Assembly (NCBI RefSeq): GCF_026914265.1
Contig: NC_069136.1
Span: 15,713,225 to 15,777,224 of the forward strand
Length of the DNA stretch: 64,000 nt
Source: Mya arenaria
Lineage: Eukaryota > Mollusca > Bivalvia > Myida > Myidae
Reading direction: 5' to 3'
A model generated the notes under the pieces. That model was not told the origin of the DNA. It saw nothing but the letters and a program-made list of their open reading frames with translations, and did no database searches. Below, piece by piece: positions 38,222-50,599 of the stretch. The position numbers and the translations under genes are program-made. Numbering within the stretch: the first letter of the stretch is position 1; each line of letters starts with the position of its first letter.

Positions 38222-38553
38222 CAAGGTGCACTCTTACTCCCAAATAAAACTTACCACAATTAGTAATATTGTTTTAAATTTTCAAAAATGATGAATAAAT
38301 GTCGAAAACAATGGATCTTATGAAGGATACCGAGTTTAATTGGAAAGAAATGAGCATAAAACCCGGTATTTCTTCCTTATGAGACTATAGACTATATACA
38401 GTTAATCTTTAAGAATTCACCAATCATTTAATAGTTTTGCCCTAGCTGCTATTAAATACGGTTACAACCTTGTTATTGGTCATTTATGTTTTCCGTTACT
38501 GCGTTATTTAGTTGTTTGTGTATGTATTGATTTTGAATAAGCGTGTCACTTTA
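38222..38553. mobile_element. MITE family M, copy 3
   Basis: About 332 bp, from CAAGGTGCACTCTTACTCCC to GCGTGTCACTTTAA. Unit 1 at about 16635-16645 runs from its left flank straight into TAACTAACTAC, so this copy inserted only in unit 2. Confidence 0.8.
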
Positions 38554-38894
38554 AATAACTAACTACTGAGCTTTTTCATTCAAGTTTTATTTCTTGAATT
38601 TATCTCAATATTTCCATGGATGTACACTCTCTATATTCCATAAATATCCATGTACTTGTATTTATGAGATTTTGATCATTATAATGATTAGTACAGTGAT
38701 GATGATGACCACATGTATGACATCTTGTTTTTGTTGTATGCATCTTTATGAAGAGGTGATCTCTTGCATGACCCAAAATAAACTTCCGGTGTGTAATTCA
38801 ATTTGCAACTTAAGTCAATATTATGGTCATGCATCATTGATTTCATTCACTGTATTGGTTTGTTATTGATAACTCGTAATCCGATACGCTACAT

Positions 38895-39325
38895 TTGTTT
38901 ATTTGAGTTTATCAAGGTCTGCCCGCGCACATTGGCTGCATTATGGCTGGACCACGCCATCACGACTTAAATTGTGTTTAAATGCCATAAGTGACATGAG
39001 ATAGAAGTGACAGCAATTCGCAGTCAAATCCAGACGTTGGAAGACTTGAAGAAACAGAGTGAGATACAAGAGATCCGGGTGCGATACCCTAGTTCTTTAA
39101 CGTGCTCGGTGTAAAGCACCAATACACGTGATACAACTTTCCTTGGTTGAAACAGTACTGAGTACACCACTTTTCAAAGCATTACCCTTTAAATGCCGAG
39201 CGCCAGGCAAGGGAGCTAAGTGTACCAACTTGTAACGTCTTTCGATATGACGCGGCCTGGGGTCGAACCCACGACCTCTAGCTCCGTAGGCGGACGTCTT
39301 AACCACAAGGCCACGGAGACGTTTA
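38895..39325 (-). mobile_element. 431-bp tRNA-derived SINE with 9-bp target duplication
   Basis: Flanked by perfect ACGCTACAT copies (38886-38894 and 39326-39334). Unit 1 has a single ACGCTTCAT near 16961-16969. On the minus strand the head shows an A-box-like GTGGCCTTGTGGTTAAG and a B-box-like GTGGGTTCGACCCC within 70 bp, and the far end is A-rich (AAATAAACAA). It lies about 140 bp past the gene D stop codon, possibly within its 3' UTR. Confidence 0.85.
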
Positions 39326-39469
39326 ACGCTACATCAATCTTAGATCCAATTAATACCACTACTAAATACCACACTTGTTCTTGTTTAGTTCTGTTTGTTT
39401 AGGCTGTATCTATTTGAATGCATGCATAATAGGCGTATTTCAGACAGAACTGAGAATAAAGCTTTAGGC

Positions 39470-40933
39470 TTATACATCATCATCAGATTTACAAAATTTA
39501 TACAATGTTTCAAGGGACGATCTGTACGTCGCCCGAAATCCTTGATGTGGTTCTGAATTGGAAGGTGACAATAGGTAGACTGTCATCTGGTAAGTTTCGA
39601 AACAACTTTGGCCGCTGGTAAGGATGTATTCACTGAAACAGTTAAGTTGTATAAGTAAGGTATAGATAATGGTTGTTAGTTTCAATGTAAGATTTCAGTA
39701 TCTGTTACCACGTGAGCATCAGCAGAACGTGGAAAAAACTATAAAATATTTACTTTTGATGTTCACGAGGTGTAATATATTGCAATCTTACCCTGAAACA
39801 GCCATATTTTACTATAATTTGTATACCTTATATTAAATGAAAGTTAATCGTAGATTTTCAGAAAAGCACGTCAAATTGTATAAAAATGAAACGTCACTTC
39901 GTTAAAATTGTGATCAAGTCCTTTGTGCGCTGACCTGTGATTCGGAAGTTAAAGTCGGCTAACATTTGAAACAATGAAATTATATTAAATTTATAGTTTC
40001 ACTGTTTAAAACTTCACTAATAAATCTATGAAAACCACCGGAATGTATATAATTATATTTTGTTCCCTTGTGATTGTTTTTAAATAAGACAAAACCTATA
40101 TGTAGATATAATTTCATTTGTCGAGGGTAAAGTTTTTAATCATCACTTGGGGGTCATGAAGGTTTCTAGGTAAAAGCAAGTTCATATTTTCTGAGAAATT
40201 ACGTTCATCGAAAGGCATAACGGTATTTGCGGTATATACCTTTTCTCGTACGTTCTAGACCCGTCCCCGCACTTCCAGGGCCCACTCCAATGAGCCACGT
40301 GTAAAAGTAGCGTATCCATGTCACCAATGTCCAAGTGCTCTATATCTAGACAAAGTGAGCGCGCACCGGGGACGGAAATATTGTACACGCACACCTGGTT
40401 TTCGTTGTAGGACATCGGATAGTTTAGAGACGTGAAAGTCCCATTACGCTCGACATATGTCCCCCCACAGCGTGGCTGACTACGCGAAGCTGCGACGAAA
40501 TTTATCAGTCAACAGGGTTTTTTTATATTTGATTAATGCCAATAAAAATGTATGCTTACGTATAACGCTAACAAATGGTTACAAAACCAAAATATAATTT
40601 GTGCTCAGCGACATTTAAATCGGGCTTTCTTTCCATTATCAGTGTCCTTAACTACTGGACTTTTAAGTATGGTAATTACATTAAATGATAAATGCTATTG
40701 AGAAACAAATACCGGTCTCCGCATCAGTCGGGAACCTTTAAGTGAAAACTCTGCCTCACAAACTGTTTATTGGTGAACAAATACCTGTTTCCTGGGTGAA
40801 ATAAAAGACAGACAGATAGCCCTGCACAGTGAACTCGATCGCCATCTTGTTGGTTTCCGAGCAGATTCCAAGTGGGTCGCCTACCGTTTCGGAATTGAGG
40901 TCATGTAAACTAAAAAGACGAGATCGGAAATTC

Positions 40934-40969
<36 letters not shown>

Positions 40970-42803
40970 TCAATAATAATTAATATGAACTATTTTTCAA
41001 ATATAAGTTTTTAAATTTTCCGTGTCAAATTGTAGGTATTGTAAAATGTTAAACGAATAACCTTAACCTTGCAATCAAGACGGACGACTGGTTATTTCCG
41101 ACATCAAATACGCTCATATTATATATAACTGATGAAGCCAATGGCTCTTTGCATATATATCGCCCGTAAGGGACGACTATATATTTCATGCACGTCATTT
41201 TGGGTCTGAACGGGACATTAATCGGATGTACACTTCCCGAAGTGTTCGTCAAGAACTGACCGTCCCGACAGCCGAGGCGTCCACTTTCTACAATTTAAAC
41301 ACAGCATGAATATCTTATGTGAAGTAAATGTTCCGCATGACGATCACAGACACAGTGGAACTGCCTTGAGCTACAGTATATGAGAGTTGCGACTGTTCTA
41401 GTCATGTTTAGTATTTTTTAATCTTTGAAACAGTCCTCATAACACAAATTATTACCAGTTTGTTTATTTTATTAGGAAACAGGGAAAACGATAAAGGGAA
41501 ACTATTGGCATAAATTAGGACTTCATGAAAATCATCATATCATAGTGATTTTGAATAGCATTACATGCATCCTCGTACAGCTTAAAAGGGGTTGGTCTTT
41601 CCCTAAATATGTCGTGGGTTCTATCCCTACCAGAAAGGCCACTCAAAAAGGATTCAAGTGTTGCTTTATACCAAAGAAACTGCGACAAGCATGATTCAAC
41701 AAGTTAATAGTTTTATGTCAGATATTAAAACTGACTTACCGACAAGATCTTCTAATCCATTTGGTGCCTCCTCACTGAAAACATAACCATAATAAACAAT
41801 GAAATATTAAACCAAAACTACAATGCATGTGGTAAGAACAACGTACCATCATAAAAATAAACAAGATATGCATATTTACCGAAGTAGTGATCTGTATGTG
41901 GCCCGAAATCCTGCTCGTTTAGAATATGGCCTGTTCATTTGGTAGACCACCATCTTGTTATTTTGGGAACACCATGTGCCTTTCTTCTGGATATTAATTC
42001 TATAACTAATACAGATAAAACACAGATGTATATGCAGTTTTACTTTGCGATTATCAATAATTGGTCGCCAGTTGGCAATTATGATTATTTTTCAGCGCAA
42101 TAAAGTGAATAGTAATAATCTTGTGTCCGGTACACACCTTGTCACTTTAGTTCCAGCCGAGTCTCTGCTCGAGTTAGATCGCTCATTTTTGGTCACTTCT
42201 AAAACTAGCCTTACATCGTATATGTACTCTATTTCAAGACACACTGAGAGCACACCGGGAACGGAAATGTTGTACAAGCACGCCTGGTTTGGGTTGAAGG
42301 ACGACGGATAGTTTGGAGTTCTGAGACTCCCATTACGTTCGACGAATGTCCCCCCACAGCTTTGCGGACTAACCGAAGCTGTGACAAATTAGGCAATCAA
42401 CAGTTATGTTTGATATTTGATTTATGTTCATAAAAATCGCATTCTTACAGAACACTGGAAAGGAAAATTATTCTTAAAACTAATTGCGCTATCCAAAATA
42501 TCACATGGATTCCCATGTCAAGTATGTTTAATTGTAAAGCCAATGAAGAAACATATATAGGGATATCACAACCCCACAAACTGTTAACTAGTTCAAATAC
42601 CTGTTTCCTGCGTGAAGTAAGAGGCAGACAGATAGCCATCAACAGTGAACTCTATCGTCATTGAGTTGGATTCCGAGCAGATCCCAAGTGTTTCGCCATG
42701 ATCATAATCGCCTTGTAAACTTAAATAATAAAATCGGTAAAGAGAATTAGTCATGATATAAGCACATCATCATCATCGCCCCCACAACCTAGAACATAAA
42801 CGG

Positions 42804-42835
<32 letters not shown>

Positions 42836-45800
42836 ATTGAGTTTTTAAATAAATATATTCACCTTACAATCAAGACTGACGACTTGTCTTTTATCCCTGT
42901 GTCAAATACGCTCAAACTAAAAATGGCAGTTGGACGTATTGGATTAATGCATATATATCGACCGTGTGGGACGATAATGTTCCTGCCGCACGTCACCGGC
43001 GGACCGTATAGCTGATAAATCCACCCTATACTTCCGGAAGTGTTCGTCAGAAACGGGTCGATATGACAGCCGAGTTTTCCACCAGCTTCAATAAAAGAGA
43101 CGAAATGATAAATATATAATAAACGATTTTTGAAAGCAAGAAGCTACAGTGTTTGAACGTTTCGATCGTACAATATAAATTTACTAGTTATTACATTTCA
43201 AACATTGCATAATTACTTTAACCATAACGGAAATAACAAATTTTAGCTGTTTATATTATGAAACAACGGACACAAGGCAGCGGAAATATTGGTGTAAAAC
43301 ATAACCTGATTAAAACCACCATCATATCAAACTGCCCGCCGAAAGAGGTCGTGGCTTGAATCCCTGCTAAGAGAACCTTGTTACGATAGTAAACTTGGGG
43401 TGCGTTTCAGAGACGACCGTTAAGGCGATCGTTAGCTGATTTTGGTAGTACAGAGATGAAACGTGCACCTGTTTTATCGTTAATTTTGCTCGTAAAACTA
43501 CGACCGGTAAGAGGCACTCGTTAACTAAACGATCAAGATGGCTGATGAAGATTTTCTCCATATCAAAGTATATCTTTACTTTTTATCAACATTTGAGAGT
43601 TGAATATTGCGTGTAGCATGTTCGCTGGTGTGAAATATTCAAACTTTGTCTAAAAATAGCTGAAAACAGTACGAAAATGTTCTATTTCCGCCGTTCTGTC
43701 AAAAAAGGATTTTAACTGTAGAAGATGTAAGCTTTTTGTTATATTTAGTTAATGTGCTGATATTGTGTACATTTAAAACATGGAATATGATGTAGCATAT
43801 GATTTGGTTTCATTGCTGTTTAATATGTCATGTAAAACATTTTAGATTGAAATCCTTCTATTTCGGATGGTTTTTAATTCGGATAAATAAATGTCTGTAC
43901 ATATTTTGTTGTAATATTACCGGTCTTTGTGGCATGTAGTCAGTGAATTATTTAACAGTGTTACCATTTTATCATGTCATGATATAACATAATTATTTTT
44001 CTTATTTTTACACATCTAAAACTGATGCTAAATATGTAAATATATTGTTCTGTAAGTGTAAACAACACTGTCACAACAAGTAATTTGATTATTTGGCTAG
44101 TTTAATACCATAGACACTATCAGGTGACAATGTATCATTTTAGTTCACCTTTACTTGTAATTGAAACTTGTTTTAGTAAGGTATCATAGGTTTATGTAGA
44201 ACTTTGCAGTATATGTACCTTTTGTGAGTTTTCAACTGACAAAGGTTAAATCTTGTCTTTTTCAGTCATACCATTTGATGTGTACAATAAAAACTGAAAT
44301 GAAAATTGACAACAGAAGTGTTATGGTCTTGGTGGAAAATGCTGTGCTCTTCATTGACCTCTGTTTAATACTGGTATGGAAAAGGGAATTAAATTCTAAT
44401 GTTGGTTTTATAAATAATAATGGAGGTATATATGTATATATATATTCAACATATGAACACATTGTCATAAGGACTAATGTAGAAACTAAACAGCAAAACC
44501 ATATTATGTACCTGCAGTTAATGCACAGGCTATGTACAGATGCTTATTGATATTATATGTGTTTTTTGTTTTGTTTTTTTGCTTGTTAAATATTTGTTTA
44601 AGTTAATTATTTTAGGCTGGTGATATAAAACTATCAGGAATGCTTCAAGCTGGCAATGGAGGGAAATGCAAAAGTAGGTAGGAAATGATAAAGTGCAATA
44701 GAATATAAACCAATTTTATGGATAATAGAATTAGATGAATTTTATATTGATACAATGTTGGGCATCTTACTTTGAGCAGTTAACTGGTATAACATAATTG
44801 TTTTTTAACTTGTATGAACATTAAACAAGAAATAAAATGTGACCAGAATGGTGTTTTTCATGTTTTCTTAAATAGCCTACTTATTTATTTTTTTAAAAAG
44901 ACAATAATTTTCATAAAATATGCAAACTATTTCAGTTGAAAAATCAGAATGTAAATTATGTGTTACTTGTAGTTTAACCATTAAAAGGCGTTTTCATAAA
45001 TGTATTATATTGTGCTGTATTAAACAATATTATATAACTTTTTGTCATTTTCAGGACACTGTGAAATCACAATGTTTCAAACATCTAGCATATGCTCACA
45101 GTCAGTCTTCAAGATACTCACCTTTAATGGTTCCAGTGTGTTTTAGGAGACTTTGTCAGAACAGTACTTTATACCTACATACACTGGAGATACCAGACCC
45201 AGCAAATAACTACAGATATATTGACACAGAACATAAAATTCATTGCATATCCCAACACAACGTAAGACTTTAAACTGTTAAATAGGCAGTGAGGCATTTG
45301 TGTGTAACCTTCATTATTTGAAATAAAATTTCTTATTATTTTTTTAAGTTTGACTTTGCATTTAAAAGCCATTAGCATTAGATTTCCAAAAATATATATG
45401 TTTATACAGTTTAAACTGTTATGTATATCCAGTTGTACATGTTGTACAGGATTAAAACACTTGAATTATTTAAGAAAATTTGAATGATACATTTATTCAA
45501 ACTTATAATAATATATAAAACACACACTACCATGGTTGATCATGCTATCTTTTATATAGATATTAAGTGAATCTTTTAATATTTCTAAATACATTTATTT
45601 TTACTTTGACTGGCTAATGTATAAACAAAGAATGCTACATAAAGTGTATACTCCAGTGTATATCATAACATGATTGAAATAGATAATAGATAATATTTGC
45701 ATGAAACTCTGAACACTTAACCATGGCAATCTGCACCAGTTAAGATACTTTTTGTTGAATAATGTGTTTTGATGAGACGAGCTTGTAAAATAGCTGTATT

Positions 45801-46704
45801 TCTTTTAGTCATTTTGTGTATTTGAAGCATGTCTGCAAATGTAGATTTTATCATGTATTTTGAATGGATCTGAAATACTGATTATTTAACTGTTATTACA
45901 ACGATTGACACAATAAATATGGATTTATGAATTGTCTTCATACAAAAAATCCAACCAGTCAAAATTGTATTTTCAAACTGTTCCCAATACAATAACTCAC
46001 AGTCACAGTTTTGGTGCATAAACTTTACTCGTTATCTGAACTAAGGCCGGTTGTTGATGATTTGAATCAGTCATCATCATCATCCTCATCATCATCCACC
46101 ACACCTACCACCATCACAAACTTCACCACCTTCATCATCCTCCACATCATCAATCATCAGCAACATCTTCGCATCATCATCTCGTCATGATCATTGTCGT
46201 CATAGTCACATCATAATTAGTATCATCATCTTAGTCGTCGTCGTCGCATTATCACTATCGTCGTCATTGCATCATCATTATAGTGTCGTTGTCGCATTAT
46301 TATTATTATTAAATCAGCATTGCCGTTGTCGGCGCATCATCGTGACTATCATCATCAGCACCATGCTGCACGTTTGCATTTACTTTACAGAACATTGATA
46401 ATACGTATACTATAATATTTCACTTATCAAAGACGAATTTAAAGTAAAATTACCAGCCTGAAAAAAACAACGTATTTTGTTGTTGTCCAATTTTTATTAT
46501 AATTACACAGATTTTAAAGGGAGCGTCGGAACCCGCCACTGCCTCCATAAAAAAATCCCTGATGGTGATGTACTTGAGATACAGTTGGAACATAAATAGC
46601 AGATGGTTTATCAGAATAGAGACCACGAGTTTGTATCATTTGTGTCAATCATTATAAAAAGGAGAGTTACATTAATTGATTCCCTTCAAGAAAATATTAT
46701 TATT

Positions 46705-46781
<77 letters not shown>

Positions 46782-46783
46782 CA

Positions 46784-46817
<34 letters not shown>

Positions 46818-49800
46818 GATATTCATCATTAATAAAAAGACAGGTGCGCTCATTAGGTTAATATGACGTAACGTCATTTCACTTAAGACTGGGTCATTCG
46901 CTTTAACGCTGTGCTTTATCATTATTTTTACGTACGACCGGAGAGTTTACGAGACGTTTCTGAAACGTCTTTATGATTATCGTTAAGTTGGTCGTTATTA
47001 TGATCGTAAATTTACGATAATGGCCGATCGTAAAATCTATCTGAAACGCACCCCAGTATTGCTAAGTAGTTAAATGTTTTTTGCCAGATATCTTAACTGA
47101 CTTACCAACAAGAGCCTCCCACCAGGCCCAGCCTGAAAAAGAACGTAATCACTTTGGGCATATGTAGAGATACAGCACCTATGCACGATTGGACAATTTA
47201 GCTGTGAGTCCCATTGTTTTCGAGTCTCGTTTCCTGCTACGTTATTGTAGTCGACAACAGTTGTCAGTAAAATAAAGATAGTTACAGGCATGTTTGTAGT
47301 ATTTAAATATTTAAATGCCGTTTGATAGTGCAGTGTATTCTGGTGGCTGCTATAATCAGCTTATCAGGATCATGTCCGAGAAGGTAAAACAATAATTTGA
47401 GTTTGAAAATCCGGTGCCAGTGTCTTGTTGTACCGTTGACCGTTGTACATGTTATCGTTGTATATATGTTTAATTGAATGTATTATATCTATCATGTAAT
47501 GAGGAGCACTTTGTGTTCAAGTTACTTAATAAATAAGTTGAATCTTGAATCTCTTTGTCTTGTTGTACCGTTGATCGCAATGATAGAGGTAATCTTGTAA
47601 CGTTCATTATAGCACAACGGATAATAATTTAGAAAACTCCATCTGGCACCCCCCTATGCCAGATGAGTCACGCGCTGTAACTTAATACTTTTCATTTCTT
47701 TTATTATACACTTTATGTAACCATAATTATTAGATGAGGTTCATAAACATTAACTTTACGAAAATATACCTTGAACACAAAAAATAACCCAAGACGAAAA
47801 GCTGAAGGAACTTTTTGACGTTTGCAGTGAATAAAAAATACTGCGCGTCATGACGTCAGTAAGCATCATCGCACGCGCTTTTTGGTGAAATGTACAAAAA
47901 TGCGATTATCTATGTGTTATAATGTTGAGCCCTATGATAGTGTAATAGTGTACTGTTGACCGCAATGATTGTGTTGTATTAAACTGTTGACCGCAATGAT
48001 TGTGTTGTATTATACTGTTGACCGCAATGATAGTGTTGTATTATACTGTTGACCGCAATGATAATGTAGTGTTATAATGTTGAGCCCTATGATAGTGTAA
48101 TAGTGTACTGTTGACCGCAATGATTGTGTTGTATTAAACTGTTGACCGCAATGATAGTGTTGTATTATACTGTTGACCGCTATGATAGTTTAGTATTATA
48201 CTGTTGACCGCCGTGATAGTTTAGTATTATACTGTTGTCCGCTACGATAGTGTGGTATTATACTGTTGACCGTAATGATAGTGTATAATTATACTGTTGA
48301 CCGCTATGATAGTGTAGTATTATACTGTTGTCCGCTACGATAGTGTAATATTATACTGTTGACCGCTATGATAGTGTAGTATTATACTGTTGACCGTAAT
48401 GATAGTGTATAATTATACTGTTGACCGCTATGACAGTGTAATATTATACTGTTGTCCGCTACGATAGTGTGGTATTATACTGTTGACCGTAATGATAGTG
48501 TATACTTATACTGTTGACCGCTATGATAGTGTAGTATTATACTGTTGACCGCTATGATAGTTTAGTATTATACTGTTGACCGCTATGATAGTGTAGTATT
48601 ATACTGTTGACCGCCGTGATAGTTTAGTATTATACTGTTGACCGCCGTGATAGTTTAGTATTATACTGTTGTCCGCTACGATAGTGTGGTATTATACTGT
48701 TGACCGTAATGATAGTGTATAATTATACTGTTGACCGCTATGATAGTGTAGTATTGTACTGTTGACCGCTATGATAGTGATGTCTGGTACTGTTGACCGC
48801 TATGATAGTGTAGTATTGTAATGTTCACCGCTATGATAGTGATGTCTGGTACTGTTGACCGCTATGATAGTGTAGTATTGTAATGTTCACCGCTATGATA
48901 GTGATGTCTGGTACTGTTGACCGCTATGATAGTGTAGTATTGTAATGTTCACCGCTATGATAGTGATGTCTGGTACTGTTGACCGCTATGATAGTGTAGT
49001 ATTGTAATGTTCACCGCTATGATAGTGATGTCTGGTACTGTTGACCGCCATGATAGTGTGGTATTGTACTGTTGACCGCTATGATGGTTTAGTCTTGTAT
49101 CGTTAATTGCTATGGTAATGTAGTCTTTTACTGTTGACCGCTACGGTTGTGTAGTATTGTACCGTTGAACGCGATGATAGTGAAGACTTGAGCGGTTGGC
49201 CGCAGTGATTGTGTAGTCGTATACGGTTTACCGCTATGATAATGTAGTCTTGATTCGTTGACCGATATGATAATGTAGTATTGTACTGTTGACCGCTATG
49301 ATAGATATGTATTGTTCTTTTAACCGCTATGATAGTGTAGTCTTGTACCGTTGACCGCTATGATAGTGTAGTATTGTACCGTTGACCGCTATGATAGTGT
49401 TGTCTTGTACGGTGGACCGCTATGATAGTGTAGTCTTGTACCGCTCTTATTGGGCAGTTTTGTACTGTTAATCGCTATTATAGTGTAGTATTGTACATTA
49501 TAAAACTGCACTTTATTATTGTTGAAGGCAAACACGAATGATGATTTAAGGTGTTTGTTGTTAAAAGTGTATTTACTACCGATGAATGTGAAAAAAGTTA
49601 TACAAATTATTAACTAAGTCACTTTCGTTGACACTATATTGCGCGAAAATGTTGAATTGTGTTTTGGGGAAATCGTAGAACCCGGAGAAAAACCACTTGT
49701 CTAGCTTGGTTTATACCAACCAAACTCACATCCCGAATTGAACCCTGGTCGCCTTAGTTATTCACGTTGTTATACTATAACATGGTTAATGTCGATATCA

Positions 49801-50408
49801 TTTTTAAAGAGATCTGAACATCAGTTTATCGTTCCAATTACGATGATAATTTGCTATGAGTATTAAGATAGACTAGTCATAAACTTCATAAAGCAATCAG
49901 TAGAAAGCTTAATAAATTGATAAAAAATGGTTTTTAGTTTCTATTATGAAATAAATGATATTAGTTTAAAAAACGTCTAGTCATAAACTTCATATACTTT
50001 TATATAATTGATAACAATGTTCATCATTTTACAGTTACATTACTACAATTGTACGATGATTATAAAGAACGTCTTTTCTCCGATATCCTATATTCTGTAT
50101 TTTGAATATGATAATAAGGTAATGTCTTTACATCGTATATGTTCTTTAATTCATTTGTCTCTCTACATTGCATTGTTTTTATTATTTAACTCAATACTCT
50201 CATGTTATTCATTAATTAGAGAGCCTAAACGTGTTCACTTCACTTGAATTCGTTGACTTCCTCGCAAGTTATTAGAACAAATTAAACAACAAAGAACAAA
50301 AATAAAGCATTGTAACAAATATCTTTCAAACTTACCTGTCACAATGTTCATTGTCAAACTTGCAACTAGAAAACAAAAATATGTTCCATCTAATTTTAAA
50401 GAAGCCAT
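39470..50408 (-). CDS. Gene D: paralogue of gene C, four CUB-like domains, 11 exons
   Basis: Exons from 5' to 3': 50336-50408, 47106-47132, 42863-43085, 42601-42719, 42138-42378, 41880-41999, 41740-41774, 41068-41287, 40785-40909, 40240-40489 and 39470-39632. They total 1596 nt and 531 aa with no internal stop. Signal peptide MASLKLDGTYFCFLVASLTM... ends NIVTG. The first micro-exon encodes GWAWWEALV. CUB-a and CUB-b modules repeat twice, as in gene C, with the CGGTFVER, GICSE and GFRATY landmarks kept. Exon 8's donor is gttaag, weaker than gene C's gtaaag. The C-terminus is two residues shorter. Intron 1 is much longer (about 3.2 kb) and holds a minisatellite; intron 2 (about 4 kb) holds a DNA transposon. 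Both genes being intact suggests retained function. Confidence 0.84.
40938..40969. repeat. (ATC)n microsatellite in gene D intron 8
   Basis: About eleven ATC triplets, at the same position as the 130-bp array at 18641 in gene C. Confidence 0.9.
42765..42835. repeat. (ATC)n microsatellite in gene D intron 3
   Basis: Two short ATC runs (about 42767-42777 and 42804-42835) split by unrelated sequence. It is the counterpart of the 259-bp array at 20991 in gene C. Confidence 0.9.
45055..45261 (+). CDS. Exon-like open stretch inside the TIR transposon
   Basis: Bounded by a good acceptor (GTCATTTTCAG) and a GTAAGA donor. It reads DTVKSQCFKHLAYAHSQSS and on to CISQHN, 69 residues, open throughout. 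No family recognised. It may be part of the transposon's own gene or a captured host exon. A second open stretch, 44224-44547 on the same strand, looks less protein-like. Confidence 0.3.
46070..46380. repeat. Degenerate CAT/CGT-rich simple sequence
   Basis: Scattered ATC, ACC and GTC triplets inside the TIR transposon; no unit longer than a triplet. Confidence 0.7.
46695..46817. repeat. (ATT)n microsatellite
   Basis: About 40 ATT triplets with occasional ATC, inside the TIR transposon. Poly-Ile frames on both strands are artefacts. Confidence 0.95.
47615..47920. other. Unexplained ~300-bp insert within the gene D minisatellite
   Basis: Separates one early 31-bp-type unit (about 47565-47610) from the main array. 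It has no counterpart in gene C intron 1. It contains a short palindrome, CATCTGGCA/TGCCAGATG, near its left end (47640-47668), but I found no element ends. Confidence 0.4.
47925..49490. repeat. 31-bp minisatellite in gene D intron 1
   Basis: About 50 units of ACTGTTGACCGCTATGATAG plus TGTAGTATTAT. Higher-order structure is present: a 155-bp block (5 units) starting at 47925 recurs at 48080, and a 62-bp dimer ending GTGATGTCT repeats at 48787, 48849, 48911, 48973 and 49035. Confidence 0.92.
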
Positions 50409-50545
50409 TTTAGTAAACGTTTTAATGTTGATTACATCGAAAACGTTTATCGGCTAGTGCAAAACAAAGCATAACCACACAAAACAATATGTAATCTCGT
50501 TAACGAGGAGGTTGATGATGTATTGTTTAAAAACATTGGTATGTA
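50409..50545 (-). promoter_or_regulatory. Gene D 5' flank, conserved with gene C
   Basis: See the gene C flank. The matching blocks TTTTGCACTAGCCGATAAAC and AACATTAAAA lie within 80 bp of the ATG and probably contain the core promoter or 5' UTR. Confidence 0.4.
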
Positions 50546-50599
50546 TTTTTGCACACTTTTTCTGCTGGCGACGTAAAACTTAATGGTTTTGATAAGGTA

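Larger units (their letters stand above)
43397..47054. mobile_element. 3.66-kb terminal-inverted-repeat DNA transposon in gene D intron 2
   Basis: Perfect 15-bp inverted ends GGGGTGCGTTTCAGA / TCTGAAACGCACCCC, with CGATCGTTA / related motifs repeated just inside. Gene C's intron 2 passes directly from GATAGTAAGC to CAATATTGC (about 21802-21815), so this is a clean extra insert. A target duplication could not be fixed. The ends recall PIF/Harbinger elements, but no transposase motif was recognised. Internally there is one exon-like open stretch (45055-45261), a degenerate CAT-rich zone and an (ATT)n tract. It is probably non-autonomous or decayed. Confidence 0.8.

Noticed and set aside
46603-46922. 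Poly-Ile open frames on both strands
   Set aside because: They come from the (ATT)n microsatellite inside the DNA transposon.
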